Origin: a virus
Length of the DNA: 24,843 bases
Direction: 5' to 3' (one strand)
IMG/VR virus record: IMGVR_UViG_3300049491_000467
Coordinates: 1-24,843 of that record
A model generated the notes under the pieces. It saw nothing but the letters and a program-made list of their open reading frames with translations. It did not search any database and was not told where the DNA came from. The translations under genes and the position numbers were made by a program. Numbering within the stretch: the first letter of the stretch is position 1; each line of letters starts with the position of its first letter. Positions 11,475 through 18,461 of the stretch are shown one piece after another.

Positions 11475-12587
11475 ATGGCGGGCTTTCTCAATAAAACCTA
11501 CTTCGGTTCGATAGGTAATAGCCCACCTTTATCGCTCGCTGATACCTGGCGTGAAGCTCCGCTTATTGAGTTAACAGACGCGCCCACGACCCCTGTGAGT
11601 CAAACCGCCGATCTTAGGTGGAATGTGGCCGCTCTCGCCAATCGCACTGCCGATCTTCGGTGGAATGTGGCCGCTCTCGCCAATCGCACTGCCGATCTTC
11701 GGTGGAACGTAGCCGCGCTTGTGAACAGGTCCGCTGATCTTCGGTGGAATGTGGCCGCTCTCGCCAATCGCACTGCCGATCTCAGGTGGAACATCATAGC
11801 CCAAGTTAATCGCTCTGCCGATCTTCGGTGGAATGTGGCCGCTCTCGCCAATCGCACTGCCGATCTTCGGTGGAATGTGGCTGCGCTCGCTAATCGCTCT
11901 GCCGATCTCAGGTGGAACGTAGCCGCGCTTGTGAACAGGTCTGCCGATCTTAGGTGGAACATCATAGCCCAAGTTAATCGCTCTGTCGATCTCAGGTGGA
12001 ATGTAGCCTCTCTCGCCAATCGTTCTGCCGATCTTCGTTGGAACGTGGCGGCACTAGCTAATCGCTCTGCCGATCTTCGGTGGAATGTGGCTGCGCTCGC
12101 CAATCGCACTGCCGATCTTCGGTGGAATGTGGCTGCGCTAGCTAATCGCTCTGCCGATCTCAGGTGGAACGTAGCTGAGTTAGTAGACAACTCACTTGAC
12201 ATAAGGTGGGACATGCTAGCTCAAGTCAATCGTTCCGCTGATCTCAGGTGGGAGGTAGCGGCACTTGTAAACAGGTCTGCCGATCTTCGTTGGGACGACG
12301 CGGCCTTGGCGGGTCAGTCATTAGAGCTACAGTGGGATGTGCTTTCAACGGTTTTGACTGCGGCAAGGATTCTTGATCTTCGGTGGAGCATCATAGCCCA
12401 AGTTAATCGCTCTGCCGATCTTAGGTGGAATGTGGCCGCTCTCGCCAATCGCACTGCCGATCTTCGGTGGCAGGTACTAGAACTTTCAGAGCTGACATAT
12501 AACCTGAACAGTTCACGGGCTATCAAGCAGAAGTCGGATACACGTATTCTTCGTCTTGGCCGAGCGCCTAGGATTTTGATATATTAA
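11475..12587 (+). CDS. Repeat protein of 21 DLRW 14-mers
   Basis: A 370-residue protein: a 43-residue head, 21 consecutive copies of a 14-residue unit with consensus (S/T)ADLRWNVAALANR (residues 44-340; copy 18 carries three extra residues), and a basic 30-residue tail (KQKSDTRILRLGRAPRILIY). The unit alternates hydrophobic residues with invariant Asp-Leu-Arg-Trp, suggesting a regular beta-strand stack or solenoid fibre. DLRW/LRW-type repeats are known to me from phage structural proteins without a defined role. No ribosome binding site is clear before ATG 11475; translation may be coupled to the gene ending at 11471. A fibre or spacer function is inferred. Confidence 0.75.
   Translation: MAGFLNKTYFGSIGNSPPLSLADTWREAPLIELTDAPTTPVSQTADLRWNVAALANRTADLRWNVAALANRTADLRWNVAALVNRSADLRWNVAALANRTADLRWNIIAQVNRSADLRWNVAALANRTADLRWNVAALANRSADLRWNVAALVNRSADLRWNIIAQVNRSVDLRWNVASLANRSADLRWNVAALANRSADLRWNVAALANRTADLRWNVAALANRSADLRWNVAELVDNSLDIRWDMLAQVNRSADLRWEVAALVNRSADLRWDDAALAGQSLELQWDVLSTVLTAARILDLRWSIIAQVNRSADLRWNVAALANRTADLRWQVLELSELTYNLNSSRAIKQKSDTRILRLGRAPRILIY
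11604..12494 (+). repeat. 42-bp in-frame tandem repeat array
   Basis: The DNA encoding the DLRW repeats has a 42-bp period and 21 units. Many are nearly identical in nucleotide sequence (for example the units around 11650, 11830 and 12430), while units 14-18 are much more diverged. Two variants, the standard NVAALANR type and an NIIAQVNR type, alternate in blocks, as expected from segmental duplication or gene conversion of multi-unit cassettes. Slippage or recombination should make the copy number variable. Confidence 0.85.
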
Positions 12588-12603
12588 AATAGGGTCTTGA
12601 GGA

Positions 12604-12648
12604 ACACTCGGGTTGAGTGTATTCTCAGCGAATACTGAGTGTGAGGAG
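12604..12648 (+). promoter_or_regulatory. Overlapping inverted repeats before the 12655 gene
   Basis: ACACTC (12604-12609) can pair with GAGTGT at 12615-12620 or with an identical GAGTGT at 12637-12642, just before the AGGAG site (12644-12648). Between them lie GTATTC/GAATAC (12619-12624/12630-12635) and CTCAG/CTGAG (12624-12628/12635-12639). These are mutually exclusive stems that could act as an operator or as an RNA switch controlling access to the ribosome binding site. Confidence 0.5.
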
Positions 12649-12654
12649 ATTTTG

Positions 12655-13005
12655 ATGACCGCCACCATCGCTGACATTACTAGGTTCCGGGGAGACACGG
12701 CCCCCGATCAATTCATACTCAAGAACAGCGCGGGAGCGGTCGTAGACATCTCTACGGGGTATAGCTTCGTGTTCACATTGAACAGGGAAGAGAATCCCTC
12801 GGATACCGTCAACCAAGTGTACACGCTGGCCGGTGTGGTGACCAATGGCCCCGCCGGTCTGTTTGAGTTTAGGCCAACTTCAGGCAATGTCAACTTGCCC
12901 GCAGCCATGTATTTCTATGACGTTCAGGTTGTTGACCCACTAGGCTACATTAAGACGATTGAAAAAGGCGCCTACGAGTTTACTCAGGACATATCTAAGT
13001 CCTAG
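12655..13005 (+). CDS. BppU-like N-terminal domain protein
   Basis: A 116-residue protein from ATG 12655 behind AGGAG (12644-12648); an in-frame opening from 12613 has no signal. The sequence ITRFRGDTAPDQFILK, followed by DISTGYSFVFTLNRE, GLFEFRPT, MYFYDVQVVDPLGYIKTIEKGAYEFTQDIS, fits the immunoglobulin-like domain seen at the N-terminus of baseplate upper proteins and in stand-alone phage structural proteins (R-G-D-T near the start, Y-x-Y-D-V-Q-x-x-D, terminal T-x-x-x-G-x-x-x-x-x-x-D-I). It probably links a fibre or decoration to the virion. Confidence 0.7.
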   Translation: MTATIADITRFRGDTAPDQFILKNSAGAVVDISTGYSFVFTLNREENPSDTVNQVYTLAGVVTNGPAGLFEFRPTSGNVNLPAAMYFYDVQVVDPLGYIKTIEKGAYEFTQDISKS

Positions 13006-13014
13006 CTACCGGGG

Positions 13015-13051
13015 TTGACTGCTGCTGTCCGCGCATGCTATTCAGAGCATG
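13015..13051 (+). promoter_or_regulatory. Promoter with inverted repeat over the -10
   Basis: TTGACT (13015-13020) and TATTCA (13039-13044) are 18 bp apart. CATGC (13034-13038) and GCATG (13047-13051) form an inverted repeat flanking the -10, an operator-like layout. It starts a leader of about 170 nt before the terminase. Confidence 0.5.
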
Positions 13052-13062
13052 TTGTCATCGTT

Positions 13063-13123
13063 CAACTCCTTCGGGAGCTACTAGGGCGAGCCGAAAGAGC
13101 TCTCGTTTTTTTTCTCGAACGAG
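13063..13123 (+). promoter_or_regulatory. Structured leader with attenuator-like hairpins
   Basis: CTCC-TTCG-GGAG at about 13066-13077 is a UUCG-tetraloop hairpin. It is followed by AGGGCGAGCCGA (13083-13094), in which GAGC (13088-13091) pairs with GCTC (13099-13102) immediately before TCG and a run of eight T (13106-13113). This resembles a weak intrinsic terminator or attenuator between the 13015 and 13142 promoters. The AGGG(C/T)GAGCCGA motif recurs in the leader of the major capsid gene at 18602. Confidence 0.45.
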
Positions 13124-13141
13124 CGTGGATGGCGACTAAGG

Positions 13142-13170
13142 TTGACACCCCCCAGACATATGTGTGATTA
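13142..13170 (+). promoter_or_regulatory. Promoter for the terminase unit
   Basis: TTGACA (13142-13147) and TGATTA (13165-13170) with a 17-bp spacer, followed by an AGAAGGAGA ribosome binding site before ATG 13197. It is the nearer of two promoters before the packaging genes. Confidence 0.55.
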
Positions 13171-13196
13171 TGCCTTCAATTAAGAAGGAGATCACG

Positions 13197-13223
13197 ATGA
13201 CAAATAAAAGGCCAACGCCTTAG
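13197..13223 (+). CDS. 8-codon leader ORF in frame with terminase
   Basis: ATG 13197 has the only strong ribosome binding site (AGAAGGAGA) before the terminase. It encodes MTNKRPTP and stops at TAG 13221-13223, directly abutting and in frame with the terminase ATG 13224. TAG is used as an ordinary stop elsewhere in the window. Terminase would then be made by reinitiation, or by occasional amber read-through as an N-terminally extended form. A simple point mutation of an originally longer gene is the alternative. Confidence 0.6.
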   Translation: MTNKRPTP

Positions 13224-14813
13224 ATGGCCAAAAACCTTGCCCCCCACACACCCAAAGTTTTGGATACCCGGCTGTTGTCTGCTTTCGAGGACGGCAGCAA
13301 AGCCGAGTGGCGTCTTATGTCAGACGCCACAGGCACGGGTGTGTGGAAGCCTTTTCACATAGACAAGGAAGGAGCTATCATAAATGAACCTTCTTGGATG
13401 GCCCTACCGGGCTCCCAAGATTCATTCCTGACATGCCCGGTTTTCGAGGCCCTATTTGAGGGGGGTAGAGGGTTTGGAAAAACCCTAGTCCTGCTCATGG
13501 ATTTTGCAAAAGAAGTAGGCCAAGGTTATGGCAAGGCTTGGCGGGGTATCTTGTTCCGCAGGTCTTATGGAGACTTGGATGACGTTGTTTTAAAAATAGA
13601 GGCATTCTTTCCAAAGATATTTCCTGGCTTCAGGTTTTTGAAGTCTAAATCCGAATACGCGGCGGTATGGCCGACTGGGGAACAGCTACTTCTCAGGCAC
13701 ATGATGGATGAGAACGATTATGAATCATATCACGGTCACCAGTATCCGTGGATTGGTTTTGAAGAGTTGACGCAGTGGGAGAACGATAAAGCTTATCGAC
13801 TCATGTTCTCCTGCTGCCGCCCCACCGCACCAGGAGTTCCTTGCCGAGTTCGGGCAACCACCAACCCATATGGAGTCGGACATAGCTGGGTAAAAAAACG
13901 TTTTCGACTCCCGCACTGGCGCGGCAAGATTATAAATGCTACGGACCCAATATCAAAATTAAAGGATGTCCCCCGGGTGGCCATACACGGCAGTCTTAAA
14001 GAGAATTTTATTCTCTTGCACGATGCACCCAACTACGCGACTCAGATTGCACAGGCCGCTCAGAACCCCGCCCAAGCAAAAGCATGGACGGCGGGATCGT
14101 GGGACGTTAACGCGGGCGGCATGGTGGACGATGTTTGGGATGCTCAGCACCACGTCATCCCGCACTTTCCTGCTAAACAGATTCCTCGGAGTTGGCGGAT
14201 AACCCGGGCATACGATCATGGGCAGTCGCACCCCTTCTCTGTTGGATGGTGGCTTGAATCTAACGGGGAGTCTATTAAGTTTGAGGGGAAAGAGTACGGG
14301 CGTATTCGAGGGGATTTGATATTATATGACGAGTGGTACGGCACCACGGGCGAGGATCAGACCGGGGTTCGTATGGAGGCGTCCAGGATAGGGCAGGGGA
14401 TACTTGATCGTGAAAAGGATTTTGGCCTTGTTGGCCGAGTGCTGCCCGGCCCGGCAGACACAGAGATATACTCAAAGGATCAGCGGGGCACCGGCAGGTC
14501 TCCGGCGGATGACATGGAGGATGTGGGCGTTTACTGGGAGCGGGCCGACAAGTCCCCCGGCTCTCGTAAGAGGGGGTGGCAGATGCTCCGATCCAAGCTG
14601 ACTCAGGCCAAACCTAACCCCGATGGTACGCGCGAAAAGCCGGGTCTTTTTGTTACGGACAGGTGCAAATATTGGCTGATGTATGTCCCCACCATGCCCC
14701 GGGATAAAGCCGACATGGATGATGTGCCCGATAAGTATGAGGACCATTCGGCGGACATGACAAGGTATCGGTTGAACTGGGAGATACCTGGAATGTGGAG
14801 GAGAAGTTTCTAG
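13224..14813 (+). CDS. terL: Terminase large subunit
   Basis: The packaging motor of 529 residues. The ATPase domain shows a Walker A GGRGFGKT (80-87), Walker B YPWIGFEE (174-181, with catalytic Glu) and a motif-III region around RATTNPYG (210-216). The RNase H-like nuclease domain shows YDHG (Asp331), LYDEWYG (Asp369/Glu370) and GPADTEIY (Asp412). Order, spacing and length are normal for TerL. It binds the portal encoded next and cuts concatemeric DNA. Its ATG abuts the stop of an 8-codon leader frame and has no independent Shine-Dalgarno site. Confidence 0.93.
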   Translation: MAKNLAPHTPKVLDTRLLSAFEDGSKAEWRLMSDATGTGVWKPFHIDKEGAIINEPSWMALPGSQDSFLTCPVFEALFEGGRGFGKTLVLLMDFAKEVGQGYGKAWRGILFRRSYGDLDDVVLKIEAFFPKIFPGFRFLKSKSEYAAVWPTGEQLLLRHMMDENDYESYHGHQYPWIGFEELTQWENDKAYRLMFSCCRPTAPGVPCRVRATTNPYGVGHSWVKKRFRLPHWRGKIINATDPISKLKDVPRVAIHGSLKENFILLHDAPNYATQIAQAAQNPAQAKAWTAGSWDVNAGGMVDDVWDAQHHVIPHFPAKQIPRSWRITRAYDHGQSHPFSVGWWLESNGESIKFEGKEYGRIRGDLILYDEWYGTTGEDQTGVRMEASRIGQGILDREKDFGLVGRVLPGPADTEIYSKDQRGTGRSPADDMEDVGVYWERADKSPGSRKRGWQMLRSKLTQAKPNPDGTREKPGLFVTDRCKYWLMYVPTMPRDKADMDDVPDKYEDHSADMTRYRLNWEIPGMWRRSF

Positions 14814-14814
14814 T

Positions 14815-14844
14815 TTGACACTGCTCGGCCACCCGTGCTATTAA
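14815..14844 (+). promoter_or_regulatory. Promoter for the portal gene
   Basis: TTGACA (14815-14820) begins one base after the terminase stop codon, and TATTAA (14839-14844) follows after 18 bp, giving a leader of about 20 nt before GTG 14871. GCTATTAAC at the -10 would also suit an alphaproteobacterial sigma factor. Confidence 0.6.
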
Positions 14845-14870
14845 CGCTTAAATTTCTAAGGAGACAGCCA

Positions 14871-16397
14871 GTGCCAGATACAGACGTAAAGAAGGCCCTA
14901 GACCCCTCCTCAACCAGTATCGCGTATGACTACATGGCGCCTAAGTGGGACATGATAGGCTGTGTGCTTGGGGGGACGGCCACCATGCGAGAGGCGGGTA
15001 CAGCTTATCTCCCGCAGCACCCCCATGAGAGCTTGGATAATTACAAGAGTCGGTTGGGCACTGCTACACTGCTTAATCTCACAGAGATCACGCTTGAATC
15101 TTTGGTGGGCAAACCTTTTTCGGAACTGGTTGTTTTGAACGATGCGCCGCCGGAAATAAGCGAGCTCGCAAAAGACGTTGACTTGCAGGGAAACAACCTG
15201 CACGTATTCTGTCGTCAGTGGTTCAGGGAGGGGGTAGCCAAGTCATTCTGTCATGTGTTGGTTGATCGCCCTAGGCTAGCCCCGGTAATAGGTCGTGAGC
15301 GGACCCTGGCAGATGATTTGGAAGATTCTAATCGACCCTACTGGACGGTAATACCTCCAGAGAACGTCCTGTTCATCCAATATGCTAAAATGGGCGGCGG
15401 TCATGTTCCCGTTCACGTCCGTATCCAAGAGGAGCTTATTGAGCGAGTGGGCTACACTGAGGTCTGCATTCGTCAGATACGGGTTCTGGAGCCAGGAACC
15501 TGGACTATTTTTAGAGAGGTTAAGCAGAAGAATGGTCAAGTAGTTTGGTCTAAGTATGACGCTGATGTGACCGGAATAGACTACATACCATTCGTAACCT
15601 TTTATGCAAACGGCAGCTCCTCGGTGGGTAAGCCGCCTCTAGAGGACTTGGCTTTTCTAAACATTCGTCACTGGCAGTCCACATCTGATCAAACGAATAT
15701 CCTGACAGTGGCCCGGTTCCCCATGCTGGCGGTCTCCGGCGCCCACGACACTCCGGGAAAGGATGTCATGACCATTGGGCCGCGTCAGCTTTTGGCTACT
15801 CGGGCCGAGAATGGAAAATACTATTATGTAGAGCATAATGGTAAAGCCATTCAGGCGGGCGCTGCCGACCTTGAAAAGCTAGAGCAGGACATGGCCTCTT
15901 ACGGCGCGGAGTTTTTGAAAAAAAGGCCCGGCGGCGCCACGGCCACTGCCCGAGCACTGGATTCGGCTGAGGCTACGTCGCCCTTGCAGGACATGACTAT
16001 CCGTTTCATGGATGCTGTTGACACTCTCTTGTGGATGACATCGGACTGGATGGGGGTCAGCACTGATTCGACGGTCACGATAACTACAGACTTCGGTCCC
16101 GAGGATATAAAGGACGTTGATCTCCGCACCTTGGCTGAGATGCGTCGGAACAGAGACATATCCCGCGTCGGATATATCGGCGAGTTGAAAAGGCGGGGAG
16201 CTATTGCCGAGACTTTTGATGAGGAGGAGGACATAAAACTTCTCCAGACAGAGCCCCTTATTCAGTCTCCCTTCGCCACCGGGTTCAATACGGATGGCTC
16301 CGCAGCCGCAAACGTGGGGAACTCTATCAAGAAAAAAGGCGCGGCCTCGCCTGAGAAAGATAAAAAGAAAGTGACCAAGGATGAGCCCGCCGAATAA
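14871..16397 (+). CDS. Portal protein (DUF4055 type)
   Basis: 508 residues starting at GTG 14871, 6 bp after AAGGAGA (14858-14864); an in-frame opening from 14835 lies within the -10 region and is rejected. The sequence follows the DUF4055 portal pattern: early YDYMAPKWDMIGCVLGGTATMREAGTAYLPQHPHES, SRLGTATLLNLTEITLESLVGKPFSE, VLVDRPR, the wing strands PYWTVIPPENVLF, IPFVTFYAN, PPLEDLAFLNIRHWQS with DQTNIL, and a long C-terminal helix with TARALDSAEATSPLQ. It forms the dodecameric gate through which TerL drives DNA. The end is a Lys/Glu-rich disordered tail overlapping the next gene by 17 bp. Confidence 0.88.
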   Translation: MPDTDVKKALDPSSTSIAYDYMAPKWDMIGCVLGGTATMREAGTAYLPQHPHESLDNYKSRLGTATLLNLTEITLESLVGKPFSELVVLNDAPPEISELAKDVDLQGNNLHVFCRQWFREGVAKSFCHVLVDRPRLAPVIGRERTLADDLEDSNRPYWTVIPPENVLFIQYAKMGGGHVPVHVRIQEELIERVGYTEVCIRQIRVLEPGTWTIFREVKQKNGQVVWSKYDADVTGIDYIPFVTFYANGSSSVGKPPLEDLAFLNIRHWQSTSDQTNILTVARFPMLAVSGAHDTPGKDVMTIGPRQLLATRAENGKYYYVEHNGKAIQAGAADLEKLEQDMASYGAEFLKKRPGGATATARALDSAEATSPLQDMTIRFMDAVDTLLWMTSDWMGVSTDSTVTITTDFGPEDIKDVDLRTLAEMRRNRDISRVGYIGELKRRGAIAETFDEEEDIKLLQTEPLIQSPFATGFNTDGSAAANVGNSIKKKGAASPEKDKKKVTKDEPAE

Positions 16398-17103
16398 CTC
16401 GGATGAGTGCGGGCCGGACCCGTGGGAGATTGATGATTGCGGGCCGGACCCGTGGGAGATTGATGATTGCGGGCCCGATCCATGGGAGCCGGACGAGGTT
16501 GTTGAGTCTAGGGAGCTGGCCATATCAGAGGAGGACAGCGATGAGATGTGGTCGGTTAAGTACGCTCCCGGGGCGAAGGAGCCGACTAAAAGAGACTTAG
16601 AGGCTCGGGAAAAGCGCAACCGGTTTTTGGACGTGCTCATGCGAACAGGTAATGCGGTGCTGGCCGCTGCCCGGGTCGGCGTTGGCTGGCGGGCGCTTTA
16701 TCTAGCAAGGAGCAGGCACCCTGATTTTGACTCTAACTGGAACATGGCCACAAAGATATACAACACATTCGTGGCTCAGGAGAAAATGCGTAAGAGGGCG
16801 CTGGACGGGATCAGAAAGCCGATCTACTATCAAGGAAACATCGTCGGATACGAAGTCTACTATGATAGCGGGCTGACGCAGTTCTACATGCGCGGAGCTA
16901 TGCCGGATGTTTATGGGGACAAGCGGGAGTTGAAGATAGAGGGGGGATTGACCTTCGGCGTGGCGCTACTGCCTTCAACCATGAAAAGCTTGGGGGAGTG
17001 GGAGGATAAGGCCAAAAGGCTCTATGATAATGGAGAGATCATAGACATAACACCGACCTCAACGGAATCCCCAGCACCCAAAGAGGGCCTGGGCAGAGGA
17101 TAG
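16381..17103 (+). CDS. Small-terminase-like DNA-binding protein
   Basis: 240 residues. Residues 80-125 (NRFLDVLMRTGNAVLAAARVGVGWRALYLARSRHPDFDSNWNMA) fit the helix-turn-helix of phage small terminases (R-F-L-x-x-L-x-x-x-G-N-x-x-x-A-A, then Y-x-x-R-x-x-x-P-x-F-x-x-x-W). It is followed by RALDG, a Y-Q-G strand pair and FYMRGAMPDVYGDK, which are also usual for the family. The N-terminus is an acidic tail with three CGPDPWEIDD repeats. Start ATG 16381 overlaps the portal. A position after the portal, not before TerL, is unusual, so another DNA-binding role is possible. Confidence 0.7.
   Translation: MSPPNNSDECGPDPWEIDDCGPDPWEIDDCGPDPWEPDEVVESRELAISEEDSDEMWSVKYAPGAKEPTKRDLEAREKRNRFLDVLMRTGNAVLAAARVGVGWRALYLARSRHPDFDSNWNMATKIYNTFVAQEKMRKRALDGIRKPIYYQGNIVGYEVYYDSGLTQFYMRGAMPDVYGDKRELKIEGGLTFGVALLPSTMKSLGEWEDKAKRLYDNGEIIDITPTSTESPAPKEGLGRG
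16408..16488 (+). repeat. 30-bp tandem repeat in the small-terminase-like gene
   Basis: Two perfect 30-bp units at 16408-16437 and 16438-16467 and a third diverged unit from 16468 encode CGPDPWEIDD three times. The perfect identity suggests a recent duplication. Cys, Trp and Asp in each unit could bind metal or form an acidic protein-binding tail. Confidence 0.85.
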
Positions 17104-17113
17104 TTTCGAGCTA

Positions 17114-17142
17114 TTGACTTATGTGTTTTGTGGGAGTAGCTT
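17114..17142 (+). promoter_or_regulatory. Promoter-like sequence
   Basis: TTGACT (17114-17119) and TAGCTT (17137-17142) with a 17-bp spacer, directly after the stop of the small-terminase-like gene and before the secreted-protein gene at 17176. Confidence 0.5.
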
Positions 17143-17175
17143 TCTAGTCTAGGTATCAACATGGAGGACACCATA

Positions 17176-17547
17176 ATGAAGATTCTGCGCACGGCTCTCG
17201 CCGCACTGTTTTTTTCGTCTCCACTCAGCCCGGCCTCAGCGGGAAACCTGCCTATCGGCTCTGTTGAGATGGGGCACTGGTATCACTGCCAAGAGCTTGC
17301 AGACATCAAGTTGCTGACTGCGGAGGCAGAGATCGCCGGGGGTCCAGCCAGCTATGTCATCTGGCGCAAGCTGGCATCTGAGGGTCGTTGTATCCAAGAA
17401 CCTGCCCCGAAGGCCGTAAAGATCGTCAAGTTGGTTGAGCAGGTGCGGACACCCACGGGGGAGACCATCACTATCGTTGAGGCGGAATCTGACGGTAAAC
17501 CCTATTACTTCATCACCAGCTCGGTCCCCCTTCAGCCCGGGGCTTGA
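17176..17547 (+). CDS. Secreted 123-residue protein inside the capsid block
   Basis: From ATG 17176 (GGAGG at 17163-17167) the product has a clear Sec signal peptide: basic start MKILR, hydrophobic core TALAALFFSSPL and an A-x-A cleavage site in SPASA-GNL near residue 22. The start at 17161 would place acidic residues before it and is less likely. The mature part has two Cys (WYHCQEL and GRCIQE), which may form a disulphide in the periplasm, and a C-terminal beta region. It has its own promoter. Superinfection exclusion or another envelope function is plausible, but no family is recognised. Confidence 0.75.
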   Translation: MKILRTALAALFFSSPLSPASAGNLPIGSVEMGHWYHCQELADIKLLTAEAEIAGGPASYVIWRKLASEGRCIQEPAPKAVKIVKLVEQVRTPTGETITIVEAESDGKPYYFITSSVPLQPGA

Positions 17548-17572
17548 CACTAGTTAACCATGTCAGTATGTT
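17544..17572 (+). promoter_or_regulatory. Promoter with TTAACCAT in the spacer
   Basis: TTGACA (17544-17549) and TATGTT (17567-17572) are 17 bp apart, and TTAACCAT (17554-17561) occupies the spacer. Binding there should block the promoter. The -10 also overlaps the left arm of the following inverted repeat. Confidence 0.55.
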
Positions 17573-17607
17573 CACAGGTAAGAGGCACTTGACCTCACCT
17601 GTGAACA
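17569..17607 (+). promoter_or_regulatory. 11-bp perfect inverted repeat before the scaffold gene
   Basis: TGTTCACAGGT (17569-17579) is perfectly complementary to ACCTGTGAACA (17597-17607), with an inner GAGG/CCTC stem (17582-17585/17593-17596) around a 7-nt loop. As DNA it could be a two-site operator over the promoter; as RNA it would be a stable hairpin ending about 8 nt before the AAGGAG of the scaffold gene. No T-run follows, so it is not a standard terminator. Confidence 0.7.
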
Positions 17608-17627
17608 AATGACAAGGAGAACAACCC

Positions 17628-18443
17628 ATGTGGGATTTTATCACCAACGCTTCCGTGGATTCTATTGACGCGGTTCCTGACGAGCACCAGTCCTATTATG
17701 AAGAGGACAAAGCCACAAAGAAATTTGTCTTGAAAGCCGACGTGCGGCCCTTGGCTGAAGGGTACAGCAATGCGAACCGAAACGTCGCCAAACTCACCCT
17801 CACCCGTAAAGAAGATGGTAAGAAAGATCAAACCCGTCGATTGGTTATTGATGGCCTCAAGGCCATTTTGCCAGAGCTTGGAGTAGAGCTTGAGGGCGAT
17901 GACATCACCAAGATTCCGGAGATCATGAAGGAAAAGATCACTGAGCTTGTTGAGAGCGGCAAGAGCGGCAAGGATAATAAAGTCAATATCGAGAATGTGA
18001 AAAAGGCCATGGAGACTCAGATCACCAAGCTGAAGGAGACTCACGCCCAAGAGCTCGGCGCCATGTCCCGGTCAATTGAAGAGTACCTTGTGGATTCAGT
18101 AGCTAACGCGGCATTCGCCAAGGCAGGCACGGTAGATAATGGATCAGACCTTCTGTTGCCAAAGGTCCGTGCCAGTGTGAAAGTTATCCGGACGGATGAT
18201 GGTAAGTACGTCCCTCGGGTGATTGATGAGGACGGCACATACAAGTTCAACTCCAAGGGCACGGAGATGTCAGTCGAAGAACTCGTGGGCGATCTCAAAA
18301 CAAAGTTCCCCAATATGTTTAAGTCGGAGAACAAGGGGGGAGGCGGCAGCACAAAGTCCGGCAGTAATCGGACTCTCGACAGGTCCACAGAGAAGACTTC
18401 TGTGGACAAGATCGCTTCTGGCCTTGGCGGGCTAGGCAAGTAG
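17628..18443 (+). CDS. Capsid scaffolding protein
   Basis: 271 residues, very charged, with a predicted coiled coil in the middle (roughly 115-160: VKKAMETQITKLKETHAQELGAMSRSIEEYL), then the block SVANAAFAKAGTVDNGSDLLLPKVRASVKV, an acidic EDGTY strand and a Gly/Ser-rich C-terminal tail with a final basic helix. This layout and the position just before the major capsid gene are those of phage head scaffolds, whose C-terminal helix usually contacts the capsid protein. No protease motif is seen. It has its own AAGGAG site and ends at a strong terminator. Confidence 0.85.
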   Translation: MWDFITNASVDSIDAVPDEHQSYYEEDKATKKFVLKADVRPLAEGYSNANRNVAKLTLTRKEDGKKDQTRRLVIDGLKAILPELGVELEGDDITKIPEIMKEKITELVESGKSGKDNKVNIENVKKAMETQITKLKETHAQELGAMSRSIEEYLVDSVANAAFAKAGTVDNGSDLLLPKVRASVKVIRTDDGKYVPRVIDEDGTYKFNSKGTEMSVEELVGDLKTKFPNMFKSENKGGGGSTKSGSNRTLDRSTEKTSVDKIASGLGGLGK

Positions 18444-18461
18444 CCAGTCAAGAAAACGATG

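Noticed and set aside
11571-12214. Two long minus-strand frames (133 and 204 codons) with regular repeats
   Set aside because: The 42-bp period is a multiple of three, so every frame lacking a stop in one unit stays open; these are mirror images of the DLRW repeat gene.
11604-12494. CRISPR array
   Set aside because: The period is regular, but units are contiguous without unique spacers, and the array is an open protein frame.
13197-13226. Amber stop-codon recoding of the phage
   Set aside because: TAG ends many other genes in this window in sensible places (for example 11469-11471, 17101-17103, 18441-18443), so it is read as a stop.
15879-16640. A 253-codon open frame on the minus strand across the portal end and the next gene
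   Set aside because: It runs antisense to two well-supported genes, has no ribosome binding site, and its repeats (SSISHGSGPQ) are only the reverse reading of the CGPDPWEIDD repeats.
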